A DNA stretch of 64,000 bases from Brevinema andersonii (GTDB lineage Bacteria > Spirochaetota > DYKD01): positions 1 through 64,000 of the forward strand of contig DYKD01000007.1 in NCBI GenBank assembly GCA_020722765.1. The letters are read 5' to 3'. This document shows positions 16,450-25,516 of the stretch, piece after piece. The notes under the pieces were generated by a model. That model was given only the letters and a program-made list of their open reading frames with translations, ran no database searches and was not told where the DNA came from. Numbering within the stretch: position 1 is the stretch's first letter; each line of letters starts with the position of its first letter. The position numbers and the translations under genes are program-made.

Positions 16450-17685
16450 ATGTTGTTAAGACTGAAATTCGCTTTCAGAAATGTTCTTCGTAACAAGCGT
16501 AGGACATTGCTTTCTGCGCTTTCTATCTTTTTTGCTTCAGTAATTGTGGTCATAGCTATAGGTTGGTTTTCAGGCATTATGGAAATGATGTTTCAGAATT
16601 ATACAAAATATCAGACAGGAGACTTACGTGTCGTTTCTGAATATTATCCTTCACGTGAAAAATTCATGCCTGTGGATGAAATCATACAGGATTCCGATCC
16701 TTTGATAAGTGAACTGAAAAGTCTCAAGGGTGTGAAGAAAGTGGAGGAGCGTGCAAGATTCGGGATAATGCTTGCATCAGGTGACAGGACAGTCCATGCT
16801 ATAGGGATGGGAATCGATTTTAAAACGAGTGAATTTGATATCAGATCATCATTGGTTGATGATTCAGGAAACAGGTTTACAGATCCTCAATTAAAGGAGG
16901 AAGGATTGTATATTGGCCAGCAATTGGCTGAAAAACTGAAAGTAAAACCAGGTGATGTCCTTCTGCTTGCAGCACGTACTTCTGAAGGAGGAATCAATGG
17001 AATTAAGTTAAAAATCAATGGAATGTTCAGGATGGGTATGTATGCATATGACAGCAAGTTTTTTTTCATTACTTTGACTGATGCAAAACGTCTATTAAAA
17101 CTGGGGGAGGCCACTACTGAAGTTTTCATTTATAAAGATAAAAAAATCAATGAAAAAAACATTTTAGAAGCAGTAAGGAAGATTTTACCTTCTGGTATTA
17201 TTGTCCAGACACCGGCTGAACAGATAGGTGCGTATTACAGTGCTTTGGAAATGTCACAGACAGTGTATAAGGTGTTTCTTTTATTCATATTGTTTCTTGC
17301 CTCATTTGTGGTCATTAATACGATGATAATGTCGATTTTTGAAAGGATCAAAGAGATAGGGACATTGAAAGCTATAGGTATGACTGACAAGGAATGGTTT
17401 GTCAATTTCACATTGGAAGGTGCCATAATAGGAGGGATGGGAGGGATTACTGGTACAATAATAGGAGCATTGCTTGTGATTATCATGTATTATACAGGAG
17501 TTGACATGGCTGATGCAGTAAAAGGACTAGATATGCCGATTGAATCCATCATAAGACCCAAAATAGGTATTGGAGGTTTTTTATTCAGCCTTATTGCATC
17601 TGTGTTAGTACCGACTTTAGCAGCTATGATTCCTTCCCGCTATGTGAAACAATTTACACCTGCTGAAGCATTAAGAAAAGTATAG
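16450..17685 (+). CDS. ABC transporter permease, FtsX/MacB type (second)
   Basis: This second permease (411 residues) shares the layout of its neighbour: basic N-terminus FRNVLRNKRRTLLSAL, one helix, a periplasmic domain, then FVVINTMIMSIFERIKEIGTLKAIGM and two more helices, ending PSRYVKQFTPAEALRKV. The two are clearly paralogous but well diverged, which fits a heterodimeric LolC/LolE-like transporter. I move the start from 16423 to ATG 16450 because AGGAGG lies four to five bases before it and the longer form runs back into the first permease. The operon ends 15 bases later in a hairpin. Confidence 0.93.
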   Translation: MLLRLKFAFRNVLRNKRRTLLSALSIFFASVIVVIAIGWFSGIMEMMFQNYTKYQTGDLRVVSEYYPSREKFMPVDEIIQDSDPLISELKSLKGVKKVEERARFGIMLASGDRTVHAIGMGIDFKTSEFDIRSSLVDDSGNRFTDPQLKEEGLYIGQQLAEKLKVKPGDVLLLAARTSEGGINGIKLKINGMFRMGMYAYDSKFFFITLTDAKRLLKLGEATTEVFIYKDKKINEKNILEAVRKILPSGIIVQTPAEQIGAYYSALEMSQTVYKVFLLFILFLASFVVINTMIMSIFERIKEIGTLKAIGMTDKEWFVNFTLEGAIIGGMGGITGTIIGALLVIIMYYTGVDMADAVKGLDMPIESIIRPKIGIGGFLFSLIASVLVPTLAAMIPSRYVKQFTPAEALRKV

Positions 17686-17700
17686 AGTAAAAATAATGAC

Positions 17701-17726
17701 AGGGAACAGTTTTTTAACTGTTCCCT
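17701..17726. terminator. Hairpin between convergent genes
   Basis: A perfect 11-base-pair stem AGGGAACAGTT/AACTGTTCCCT with a TTTT loop follows the second permease gene. No T-run follows directly on the plus strand, so it may be a weak or bidirectional terminator. Confidence 0.65.
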
Positions 17727-17741
17727 GCGACATGAAAGTTT

Positions 17742-18026
17742 TTAAACTTGTTTCTTTTTAGGTTTTTGCTGGGAAAACTTGATTGATCCCCAAACAAATC
17801 CAATGACCAGGATGATGATTGCCCAACCCCACCACGGGACTGAACCAAAAACTGTGATAACAAGAAAGAAAACCAAGAAAAAAACGAGTGTTAGGACAAC
17901 ATAGCTTACCCACCAGACCCAAAGAGGTTTGTCTGCAAGGAAATTGCCCACACGTTGTTCCAGTTCCTTTTTCGTCTTGAGAATCTTCTGATTCTTTTTT
18001 GAAGAAGAACTCTTCTTTTTCGCCAT
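17742..18026 (-). CDS. Small membrane protein, unknown
   Basis: A 94-residue protein with a lysine/serine-rich N-terminus (AKKKSSSSKKNQKILKTKKELEQR), then two hydrophobic segments (about 37-60 and 65-84) separated by a Trp-rich turn VPWWGW, and a basic tail. The layout suggests a small two-helix inner-membrane protein with both ends in the cytoplasm. AGGAGGAGG lies before the ATG, so translation is likely strong. It follows the SRPBCC-like gene by 11 bases in the same operon. I recognise no family. Confidence 0.75.
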   Translation of the reverse strand: MAKKKSSSSKKNQKILKTKKELEQRVGNFLADKPLWVWWVSYVVLTLVFFLVFFLVITVFGSVPWWGWAIIILVIGFVWGSIKFSQQKPKKKQV

Positions 18027-18037
18027 AATGCCTCCTC

Positions 18038-18589
18038 CTATAAAAGTGTATTCTGTTTTAAATTGTTTGTAAAAAGTGTTATGTATTCCATGAAAGATGA
18101 AAACTCAGCATTTTTATTTTTTACACCTAGTTTAATGAGTATTTTTGTGAAAGGATTGTTCAGATGGAGACTTCTGATGAAGATGGTACTTGTACCACCT
18201 GTTTGCGCTGGTAGGATGATGACTGTAAGCGAGCCAGGTTCTCGGGATTCCTGTTTATAGTATTTTACAACTTTTCTGCCAGGATTCCATTCTCTTATTT
18301 CGTATGTGTCAAAACTGTCATCATTATATATTTCTTTATAAATTGTCTTATTTGTTCCTGAGGCAATCTTTTCAATATTGACGATATTTGTCCTCCAGAC
18401 AAGTTGGAAGTCATTATCTGCAAGCCTATCCCAGATAAGGGCTGGTGGATAGTTCAAGTCCAATACAATTTTTTTATTGATTTGTGAGGGTAGAAACAGA
18501 CCGATAATCAGTATTATTAAGAGAAGAAGAACCGGAATACCAACTATAAAAGTTAAAGGCATTGTGTTGATTTTTTTTTTGTTCTTCAT
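18038..18589 (-). CDS. Membrane-anchored SRPBCC (START-like) domain protein
   Basis: The protein has 183 residues from the ATG at 18589; the track begins three codons earlier at a GTG that overlaps the ribosome site GAGGTGG. An N-terminal membrane anchor (PLTFIVGIPVLLLLIILIIGLFL) precedes a domain with VLDLNYPPALIWDRLADNDFQLVW, YEIREWNPGRKVVKYYK and a C-terminal amphipathic helix. This pattern matches the polyketide cyclase/START-like fold that binds hydrophobic ligands. The ligand is unknown. A -35/-10 pair (18635-18630, 18612-18607) with a 17-base spacer precedes it on the minus strand. Confidence 0.7.
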   Translation of the reverse strand: MKNKKKINTMPLTFIVGIPVLLLLIILIIGLFLPSQINKKIVLDLNYPPALIWDRLADNDFQLVWRTNIVNIEKIASGTNKTIYKEIYNDDSFDTYEIREWNPGRKVVKYYKQESREPGSLTVIILPAQTGGTSTIFIRSLHLNNPFTKILIKLGVKNKNAEFSSFMEYITLFTNNLKQNTLL

Positions 18590-18606
18590 AGATACCACCT
18601 CTGTAT

Positions 18607-18635
18607 AATTTAATTAAAGTAATGTATTTAGTCAA
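18607..18635 (-). promoter_or_regulatory. Promoter of the SRPBCC-like gene pair
   Basis: On the minus strand TTGACT (18635-18630) and TAAATT (18612-18607) are 17 bases apart and end 18 bases before the start codon. Confidence 0.55.
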
Positions 18636-18774
18636 AACTAACAATTGAAGATTTGTCAGCATAATGTCACTTATAGTTGTATTTTGTATTCTTTAAAATA
18701 GAATAAATATTTTTTTTTAGGATAATAGGTTTTGATAATATATAATTATGAATATTGAAATAAAGGACGGTGCT

Positions 18775-19734
18775 ATGAAAAGAAAATTATTATTGGTATT
18801 TATCATCGTGCTAGGATTAAGCATAAGTCTTTATACGCAAGAGATTCAAAATGTTGAAAGCAATCAGAATGTTCAAGTGACTGATCAGGAAACTGTCTCA
18901 GACTCGACAAATGACAATAAAGCTCCTATGACAACCAAACAGGAGCAACAGACGAATGAGGTTATCAATGAGGCTCCTGCTGTGGTTGTTCCAGAAACAT
19001 CATTGAGTTTCAGCGTTTTCGGGAATACGCGTACATATCTGGATGTCTATTCAAGGATCATTACCAGAATTCTTGAGTTGTCACCGGACTTTGTAGTGAA
19101 TACAGGCAACTGTGTAAATACATATAACAATGATAATGAGTGGTTGAAATTCAAGAAAGCGTCAAAACCATTGTTCAGTTCAACAAAGTATTATGCTCTT
19201 CCTGGAAAACTTGATTTCTTATCATCAGATTTTTATAAGATATTCAATCTTCAAAAGACAAAAGCATACATCTCTATTCCACAAAATGATGTTCTTTTCA
19301 TTTTTTTGGATTCCAATATGTTGAAAAAAGAAGATGATGAACAATATGAATGGATCAAAAAGACATTGGAAGATTCTTCTACATCAAAATTCAAGATATT
19401 ATTCATACATTCCCCGCTATATTCTTCTGGAGAATCGGGAGGATTTAAGCAGATGCAAACTTTGATCCGACCATTAATTGATACCTACAGAATCGATGTC
19501 GTTTTTTCCGGTCAGGAAGCCAGTTATGAACGGCTCAGTATTTCCAATACACATTATATAGTGACTGGTGGCGCAGGAGCACCACTTACTGGAGAGGGAG
19601 TGAAGCTTGATAAGAGTGTGATTTTCAAACGGGAAAACCATTTCTGTCATGTCAAGATCAAAGGGAAGGAACTGGCATTTACAGCGGAAGGCATTGATGG
19701 ATCAGTACTTGATTCATTCACATTGACAAAATGA
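18775..19734 (+). CDS. Secreted metallophosphoesterase-fold protein lacking metal ligands
   Basis: Signal peptide KLLLVFIIVLGLSISLYTQ, then a low-complexity Gln/Asn/Thr linker and a calcineurin-like domain from about residue 75. All five motif positions can be found, but four are changed: FGNTR (usually GD), TGNCV at 111-112 (usually GD), PGKLD at 143-147 (usually GNHD) and SGQEASYER at 245 (usually GHxHxYER). Only the motif IHSPLYS keeps its histidine (H212). The fold framework is intact, so this looks like a pseudo-enzyme rather than a decaying gene. The start at 18775 is chosen for AAGGAC upstream. Binding or scaffold roles are inference. Confidence 0.8.
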   Translation: MKRKLLLVFIIVLGLSISLYTQEIQNVESNQNVQVTDQETVSDSTNDNKAPMTTKQEQQTNEVINEAPAVVVPETSLSFSVFGNTRTYLDVYSRIITRILELSPDFVVNTGNCVNTYNNDNEWLKFKKASKPLFSSTKYYALPGKLDFLSSDFYKIFNLQKTKAYISIPQNDVLFIFLDSNMLKKEDDEQYEWIKKTLEDSSTSKFKILFIHSPLYSSGESGGFKQMQTLIRPLIDTYRIDVVFSGQEASYERLSISNTHYIVTGGAGAPLTGEGVKLDKSVIFKRENHFCHVKIKGKELAFTAEGIDGSVLDSFTLTK

Positions 19735-19735
19735 C

Positions 19736-22498
19736 TTAATGTCCTGCTGGTTTAAGCTTCCCATGCCGTAAAAAATATTTGTCCCGGAGGATAATCCTCT
19801 TCTTGTTGGCATTTACAAAAATAATATCATCAGCCCGACCAGGGTCTCCTAGATAAACAGCTGCAAGATATTCCTTTTCTTTGTTTCCAATTTCACTGAT
19901 GTCAATGGCAGGGAAGCGTATGATCTGGTCAATTCTGATCATATCCACATCACCAATCCGGTTATACCATGCGATATCTTCCCAGTAGTTTTTATTGTTT
20001 TGGAGTGTTGTCTGCAATGTTTTTCGTATAATACCAGACAAGGTATCCCTGAATTTCACCGTGTAAATGAAATCTCCTGATTTTTCGACTTTTTTCTTCT
20101 TCAATGTCAATGACAATGGCATGCTGAGGGGAATGCTTTCATTCTCTTTGTTATCTACTGATTTTACGATAAACAGGTATTCATCTCTTGGAAGATTTGT
20201 AAATATGACAAAATTTGTAAAAATAACCTGAAAATTTGTTGTTTTACCTCTGGTGTTTTTGTTGAAAGAATACTCATGTCTGGAAATGCCATTTTCATCA
20301 GTCGCTGACCATGTAAAAGAAAGGGAAGGGATCGTTTTCAGATTGGTCTTTTTATTTATCTGTTCTATTGGTTCACTGATCATAAGATTGCTGATGGTTG
20401 GACCTTTTTCATCCCTATACACTGAAAATGGAAACATACCATTCGTACTCCAGTTCCCTGATGGATCAACAGATTGGACTTTGAAAAACCAGTCGCCATT
20501 CCTGATTTTTGTGATTTTGATCTGGTTTGTACGTATTCTTATCTGCTTGGGAGGATTTTCATTTGGATCTTTTGTCAATATCCATGAATATCCTTTGATA
20601 CCGAACTGGTCATAACTTGACCAAATAAATTCAATCGAATTGTTTGAAGTGACAGTATATCCTGGTATGGTAAGGGAGGATACGTCTGGTTTTGTAGGTC
20701 TGATATCATCTCCTTTCACTATGATATTGAAACTCTGGGGGAATCCCCAGTTTCCTGCCATGTCTACACATTTCACATTCAAGAAATGACTGCCAACTGG
20801 AAGTCCTGATATGTCCAACCTGTTTGTTGTACTGTTAATCCTGTTTGGCGGATTTTCCTTTGTCTTGCTGATAGTATAACTATATCCTTGTATCTTGTCT
20901 TCATCACGAGAGTTGATATAGAAGTCTCCTGCTGTCTTAAAGGATCCCCATCCATCTGCAAAATCAGGGGATTCGATTGATGTGATTTCAGGTCCTCGTG
21001 TGTCAAGGATTAATTTGAATCTTTTAGTTTCACTCCAGTTGCCTGCATTATCAATTACTTTTATATGGAAATAATAGGTGCCATCAGCAACAAGATGAAG
21101 AGCCGTAGAAAAATTCGTGGATTCTATATTCATAATGTCGGGTTCTGAAAAAGGATTTTGGTCGAATATCGTAGCAAATCCCCTGATGCCGGAAATATCC
21201 GGCATGGGTTTCACTGCAAAACGCACCATGCGCTCACGTGATGCAACTCCATCCTCGTGTGTAGATGAATAAAGGTCTGGAGGCAGGATATATCTGTCAG
21301 GGATTCTAATGATGATATAAGAAGATTTTGTCTTTTTCTCTTCTGATTGCCAGGCGACAAGGATGTCGTTTTTTATTTTGATAGCTGATGGTTTCTTGTT
21401 GTTACGATGGTTGTCACTTAACTGTATTTCAACTCCTTTTTTCTCTCCTGTATTGCTGTCAATTCCCATATACATGACATGATCGTTTTTCCCTTTGTAT
21501 TCATGCCAAAAAAGGGCCAATGAGCCGTTATCATTTATCGGCATAGGCCAGTGAGTATTGTTTTTTGTATGGATAATCTGTTTTTCATCTTTCCAGAGGA
21601 TCTCTTTGTTATCCTGTATTTCACCCATCCTTGAATGGATTTCCCAGGTGTTGCTGATATTTTTTTCCCAAAACAAGAAAAGCTTGCCATTCTGGTTTGT
21701 CTCTTCAGGTCTAGCAGGTGTGAATATCAACGTCGGTCTGATATCATCAAACCTATTGACTGTGAGCCTTTTTGGCAGACTCCATGTTCGCCCTCTGTCA
21801 GGGCTATGTAAAAGAAAAAGTTCATCATTGATGATTTCCTCGCCACCACCAGAACGGTTCTGCAATGCAAGATAGATAGAATCATTCCTGCATACGACAG
21901 ACGGGAAAAAGTCGCCTCTGTTTTTTGCATCCCTGTTTTCTATATTCTGAAGAATAGGTCTGGGGGGCGACCAGGTTTTCCCTTGATCTATACTTTGTGT
22001 GAGGTAAAGCGTAAATTTCCCATTGTATTCCATATGAGAAAAAAGATGGGCTGTCCCCGCAGTATCAATAACAAGTGTAGGTACAAAAATGGACTCTTTG
22101 TCTGGCAAAATCCTGGCAGTTGTCCATGTTTTCCCAGCATCATCACTTCTTAGGATATGAAGCCGTGTCTTTACATCATTCATGACTATCAAAATGCTGT
22201 TTTGAAAAGTTCCACAGGACAGTGGGAAAAAAATAAGGTTGCTTGATTTATAAATTGTCCGAATAGGACCTGTGAGTCTGTGATTCGTGTTAAGTTCCTG
22301 CCAGCAGATCTCACTTCTGTTTGAGATGTTATTGACAAAAACAATGGCCGTTTTCCCATTGACATGTATCCATTGTGGAAAATGAATATTTATTTTTTCA
22401 GGGATGGTCATTGGCTCATCCCACCCAGAAATTTGGGAATATAATGTGCAGGATAAGTTAAATAGGAAGACTATAATTAAAAATGAAAAATATCTCAA
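19736..22498 (-). CDS. Large secreted Asp-box/beta-repeat protein with C-terminal LysM
   Basis: The 920-residue exported protein starts at TTG with AGGAG eight bases upstream. Its signal region FSFLIIVFLFNLSCTLYSQ may end in a relaxed lipobox. The N-terminal 400 residues carry at least three sialidase-type Asp boxes (SDDAGKTW, SIDQGKTW, SPDRGRTW), suggesting a beta propeller. Next come four Ig-like repeats with the pattern F.V...D.AGNWS. The last 100 residues form a LysM-like domain (YTVKFRDTLSGIIRK...IRIDQIIRFP), which would bind peptidoglycan. No sialidase catalytic set is evident. It converges with the pseudo-phosphoesterase gene, the stops being one base apart. Confidence 0.8.
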   Translation of the reverse strand: MRYFSFLIIVFLFNLSCTLYSQISGWDEPMTIPEKINIHFPQWIHVNGKTAIVFVNNISNRSEICWQELNTNHRLTGPIRTIYKSSNLIFFPLSCGTFQNSILIVMNDVKTRLHILRSDDAGKTWTTARILPDKESIFVPTLVIDTAGTAHLFSHMEYNGKFTLYLTQSIDQGKTWSPPRPILQNIENRDAKNRGDFFPSVVCRNDSIYLALQNRSGGGEEIINDELFLLHSPDRGRTWSLPKRLTVNRFDDIRPTLIFTPARPEETNQNGKLFLFWEKNISNTWEIHSRMGEIQDNKEILWKDEKQIIHTKNNTHWPMPINDNGSLALFWHEYKGKNDHVMYMGIDSNTGEKKGVEIQLSDNHRNNKKPSAIKIKNDILVAWQSEEKKTKSSYIIIRIPDRYILPPDLYSSTHEDGVASRERMVRFAVKPMPDISGIRGFATIFDQNPFSEPDIMNIESTNFSTALHLVADGTYYFHIKVIDNAGNWSETKRFKLILDTRGPEITSIESPDFADGWGSFKTAGDFYINSRDEDKIQGYSYTISKTKENPPNRINSTTNRLDISGLPVGSHFLNVKCVDMAGNWGFPQSFNIIVKGDDIRPTKPDVSSLTIPGYTVTSNNSIEFIWSSYDQFGIKGYSWILTKDPNENPPKQIRIRTNQIKITKIRNGDWFFKVQSVDPSGNWSTNGMFPFSVYRDEKGPTISNLMISEPIEQINKKTNLKTIPSLSFTWSATDENGISRHEYSFNKNTRGKTTNFQVIFTNFVIFTNLPRDEYLFIVKSVDNKENESIPLSMPLSLTLKKKKVEKSGDFIYTVKFRDTLSGIIRKTLQTTLQNNKNYWEDIAWYNRIGDVDMIRIDQIIRFPAIDISEIGNKEKEYLAAVYLGDPGRADDIIFVNANKKRIILRDKYFLRHGKLKPAGH

Positions 22499-22661
22499 AC
22501 AAATATCTCCTGATACTTTTTTATCGGTTTTACATAAAAATCAATAAGTATTATTTTCACTTATAATTGATGTAAAGGAGTATATAGGAAGAACGATAAA
22601 GTTGATTTTCAAGATGCTTTTGAATATATTAAAAGCCTCAAATTTCATGATTGGAGATGTT

Positions 22662-24614
22662 ATGGGCAAGAATATCATTGAAAAAATTATAGAAAAACAT
22701 TTGATAGAAGGGGAGATGATTCCAGGAAAAGAAATATCCATACGGATCGACCAGACACTGACTCAGGATGCTACTGGAACAATGGCATATCTGGAATTTG
22801 AAACGCTTCGTATTCCACAAGTCAAGACTGAACTTTCAGTCAGCTATGTTGATCATAATACCCTTCAGGTAGGATATGAAAATGCTGATGATCATGCATA
22901 TCTCCAGTCTGTCGCTGCGAAACATGGGATATTCTTTTCCAAGGCCGGAAACGGAATTTGTCATCAAGTCCATCTTGAGCGGTTTGGAGTTCCAGGAAAG
23001 ACAATGATTGGCTCTGATAGTCATACTCCCACATGTGGCGGTCTAGGAATGATGGCTATTGGTGCAGGCGGGCTTGATGTGGCTGTAGCTATGGCAGGAG
23101 GGGCTTTCCATCTTACAATGCCTGAAGTCATCAAGGTTGATCTCAAAGGGAAATTCAAACCAGGTGTTTCTGCAAAAGATGTCATTTTAAAAGTACTTTC
23201 CATACTTTCAACAAAAGGAAATGTCGGAAAAGTCATTGAGTATGCTGGTCCAGCCTTGAAAAATCTTACTGTTCCTGAACGTGCAACGATTACAAACATG
23301 GGTGCAGAATTAGGCGTGACGACTTCAATCTTCCCTTCAGATGAACAGACAAAGCGTTTTATGAAAGCGCAAAAACGTGAAAAGGATTGGACAAGCCTGA
23401 AGAGTGATGCGGACGCATCTTATGGTAGAGTGATAGAAATTGATCTCTCGGTTTTGGAACCTATGATCGCTCTCCCGCATAGTCCTGATAACGTAAAAAA
23501 AGTGAAGGAGATTTCTGGATTGAAAGTGCAGCAAGTAGCTATTGGGAGTTGTACAAATTCCTCATATCAGGATCTCATGACTGTAGCCTCCATATTGGAT
23601 GGAAAAAAGGTCAATCCCAATACAAGTCTGATTATAGCGCCTGGATCACGTCAGGTTTTCCAGATGGTGGATCGTGATGGCGGTATTTCCAAAATGATTC
23701 AGGCAGGAGCAAGGTTGATGGAGTTTACCTGCGGTTTCTGTATTGGAAATGGACAGTCCCCATGTTCAAAAGGAGTCAGTGCACGAACAAATAACAGGAA
23801 TTTCAAAGGCCGTAGCGGGACAGATGATGCGAATATCTATCTCGTTAGCCCTGAAACAGCTGCAGTAGCCGCCATTTTTGGAGAATTTCGTGATCCCGTG
23901 AGTAGTGGAATCAGGTTTTCCAAACCACGTATGCCGGACAGTTTTATGATCGATGATTCCATGGTCTATCCACCTTCAAAAAATCCATCTGAGATTTCCA
24001 TAATACGTGGACCTAATATTGGTGAGCCTCCCTATTCGGAAGTGACAAAAGATTCTTATTCCGGTGTGGTTACACTAAAGGTAGGAGACAAAGTCACTAC
24101 TGATGACATCATGCCAGCAGGACAAAGGTTGAAATACAGGTCGAATATTCCCAAATATGCGGAATTCGTTTTTGAAAAGATGAAGCCTTCTTTTTCAAAA
24201 GATTGTATAGAAAACAAGAAAGCAGGATTGGTAAATATGATTATTGCTGGTGAGAGCTACGGGCAGGGATCAAGCAGGGAGCATGCTGCTATCTGTCCTA
24301 TGTTTCTTGGTGTAAAATTCGTACTTGCAAAATCCATGGAACGCATACATAGGACCAATCTGATAAATTTCGGGATTATTCCTTTGTTATTCAAGAATCC
24401 TGATGATTATGAGAAGATTTCAGAAGGTGACAAGTTTGATAATATCAGCGGATTGATTTCTGCTTTAAAGGACAAGGATTCATTCATTCTGATTGATACG
24501 AGCAAAGGTATTTCCATTGAATGCCTGTTGGATATTTCAGCCCGAAACAGGGCTATTCTCATGGCAGGCGGGCTGCTCAATTCTATTGTAAAAAAAACGC
24601 CTGAATCTCATTGA
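22662..24614 (+). CDS. Aconitate hydratase
   Basis: Aconitase isomerises citrate and isocitrate using a [4Fe-4S] cluster. The 650-residue protein has the order IDQTLTQDATGTMA, GSDSHTPTCGGLGMMAIGAGG, the cluster cysteine in IGSCTNSSYQDL, and the pair in CGFCIGNGQSP. The swivel domain carries GESYGQGSSREHAA. This is the shorter bacterial aconitase type, not the 890-residue AcnA or AcnB. The track start (TTG 22602) lacks a ribosome site; I use ATG 22662, which has GGAG seven bases upstream and begins MGKNIIEKIIEKHL, as family members do. It probably serves 2-oxoglutarate and glutamate synthesis. Confidence 0.93.
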   Translation: MGKNIIEKIIEKHLIEGEMIPGKEISIRIDQTLTQDATGTMAYLEFETLRIPQVKTELSVSYVDHNTLQVGYENADDHAYLQSVAAKHGIFFSKAGNGICHQVHLERFGVPGKTMIGSDSHTPTCGGLGMMAIGAGGLDVAVAMAGGAFHLTMPEVIKVDLKGKFKPGVSAKDVILKVLSILSTKGNVGKVIEYAGPALKNLTVPERATITNMGAELGVTTSIFPSDEQTKRFMKAQKREKDWTSLKSDADASYGRVIEIDLSVLEPMIALPHSPDNVKKVKEISGLKVQQVAIGSCTNSSYQDLMTVASILDGKKVNPNTSLIIAPGSRQVFQMVDRDGGISKMIQAGARLMEFTCGFCIGNGQSPCSKGVSARTNNRNFKGRSGTDDANIYLVSPETAAVAAIFGEFRDPVSSGIRFSKPRMPDSFMIDDSMVYPPSKNPSEISIIRGPNIGEPPYSEVTKDSYSGVVTLKVGDKVTTDDIMPAGQRLKYRSNIPKYAEFVFEKMKPSFSKDCIENKKAGLVNMIIAGESYGQGSSREHAAICPMFLGVKFVLAKSMERIHRTNLINFGIIPLLFKNPDDYEKISEGDKFDNISGLISALKDKDSFILIDTSKGISIECLLDISARNRAILMAGGLLNSIVKKTPESH

Positions 24615-24616
24615 TA

Positions 24617-25516
24617 ATGAATAGCAGGTATCATTCATTTAGTTCGTATCTTAAAAAGCGTTTCCATGAAAAAGTCTGGAAGGTGACAGTAGATGCAGGG
24701 TTTACCTGTCCGAATAGGGACGGTACCAAAGGGAATACAGGCTGTATTTATTGCAATGACAAAGGGAGCGGTTCCGGTTCAAAACTTCCTATTCAAGATC
24801 AGGTCAGATCCCAAATTAGGGCTTTGGAATCAAAAGGAATCAAAAGGTATTTTGTTTATTTTCAGGCCTTTTCCAACACTTATGGGTCTGTTGCTTTTAT
24901 GAAAAGGACTTATGATAGTGCTTTGGTTGATGATCGGATAGTGGGGTTGAGTATTGGTACGCGTCCAGATTGTATTGATCAGGAGAAAGTTGAACTGATA
25001 AAAAAATACAATCAAAAACTGGATGTCTGGGTAGAACTTGGCTTGCAGAGTATCCATGAAAAGTCGCTTGTTTTTATTGGTCGTGAACATTCACTTCTTG
25101 ATTTTGAAAAGTCAGTCATCCTTTTGAAAAGTGAGGGGATCAAGGTTTGTGTACATCTGATTTTTGGGTTGCCTGGAGAATCACATGAAGAGATGCTGGC
25201 AACAGTGAAATATCTTGTCCCACTAGGTGTGGAAGCAGTGAAATTTCATTCCCTTTATATGGAAAAAGGGACACGCCTTCATACGACGTATCAGGAACGG
25301 CCTTTTGTTTTTCAGACACAGGAAGAATATTGCAGGATCGTTGTTGATGCATTAAAGATCTTACCTGCGGATATTGTCATTCAAAGACTGACGGGGGATG
25401 GGGATCCCCATCTTACCATTGCACCTGACTGGGCATTAAAAAAAAATGAGACATTAGGAATGATTCAAGCCCTGCTTGAAAGGGACAATATTTACCAAGG
25501 ATGTGCATCTGCATGA
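24617..25516 (+). CDS. Radical SAM protein, YhcC/TIGR01212 type
   Basis: A radical SAM enzyme of about 300 residues. The cluster cysteines lie in CPNRDGTKGNTGCIYC (C-x11-C-x2-C), the arrangement special to the YhcC group rather than the standard CxxxCxxC. Other family markers are RYHSFSSYLKKRFHEKVWKV at the start, YFQAFSNTYG, IGTRPDC, WVELGLQSIHEKSL and HLIFGLPGESHEEM. The reaction of this group is not established as far as I know. I prefer ATG 24617 to the track TTG 24611; neither has a strong ribosome site, so translation may be coupled to aconitase, whose stop overlaps. Confidence 0.9.
   Translation: MNSRYHSFSSYLKKRFHEKVWKVTVDAGFTCPNRDGTKGNTGCIYCNDKGSGSGSKLPIQDQVRSQIRALESKGIKRYFVYFQAFSNTYGSVAFMKRTYDSALVDDRIVGLSIGTRPDCIDQEKVELIKKYNQKLDVWVELGLQSIHEKSLVFIGREHSLLDFEKSVILLKSEGIKVCVHLIFGLPGESHEEMLATVKYLVPLGVEAVKFHSLYMEKGTRLHTTYQERPFVFQTQEEYCRIVVDALKILPADIVIQRLTGDGDPHLTIAPDWALKKNETLGMIQALLERDNIYQGCASA

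Noticed and set aside
19736-22498. Annotation of the Asp-box protein as a sialidase
   Set aside because: Asp boxes occur in many propellers; I cannot find the arginine triad and Tyr/Glu set of true sialidases, so only the fold is suggested.
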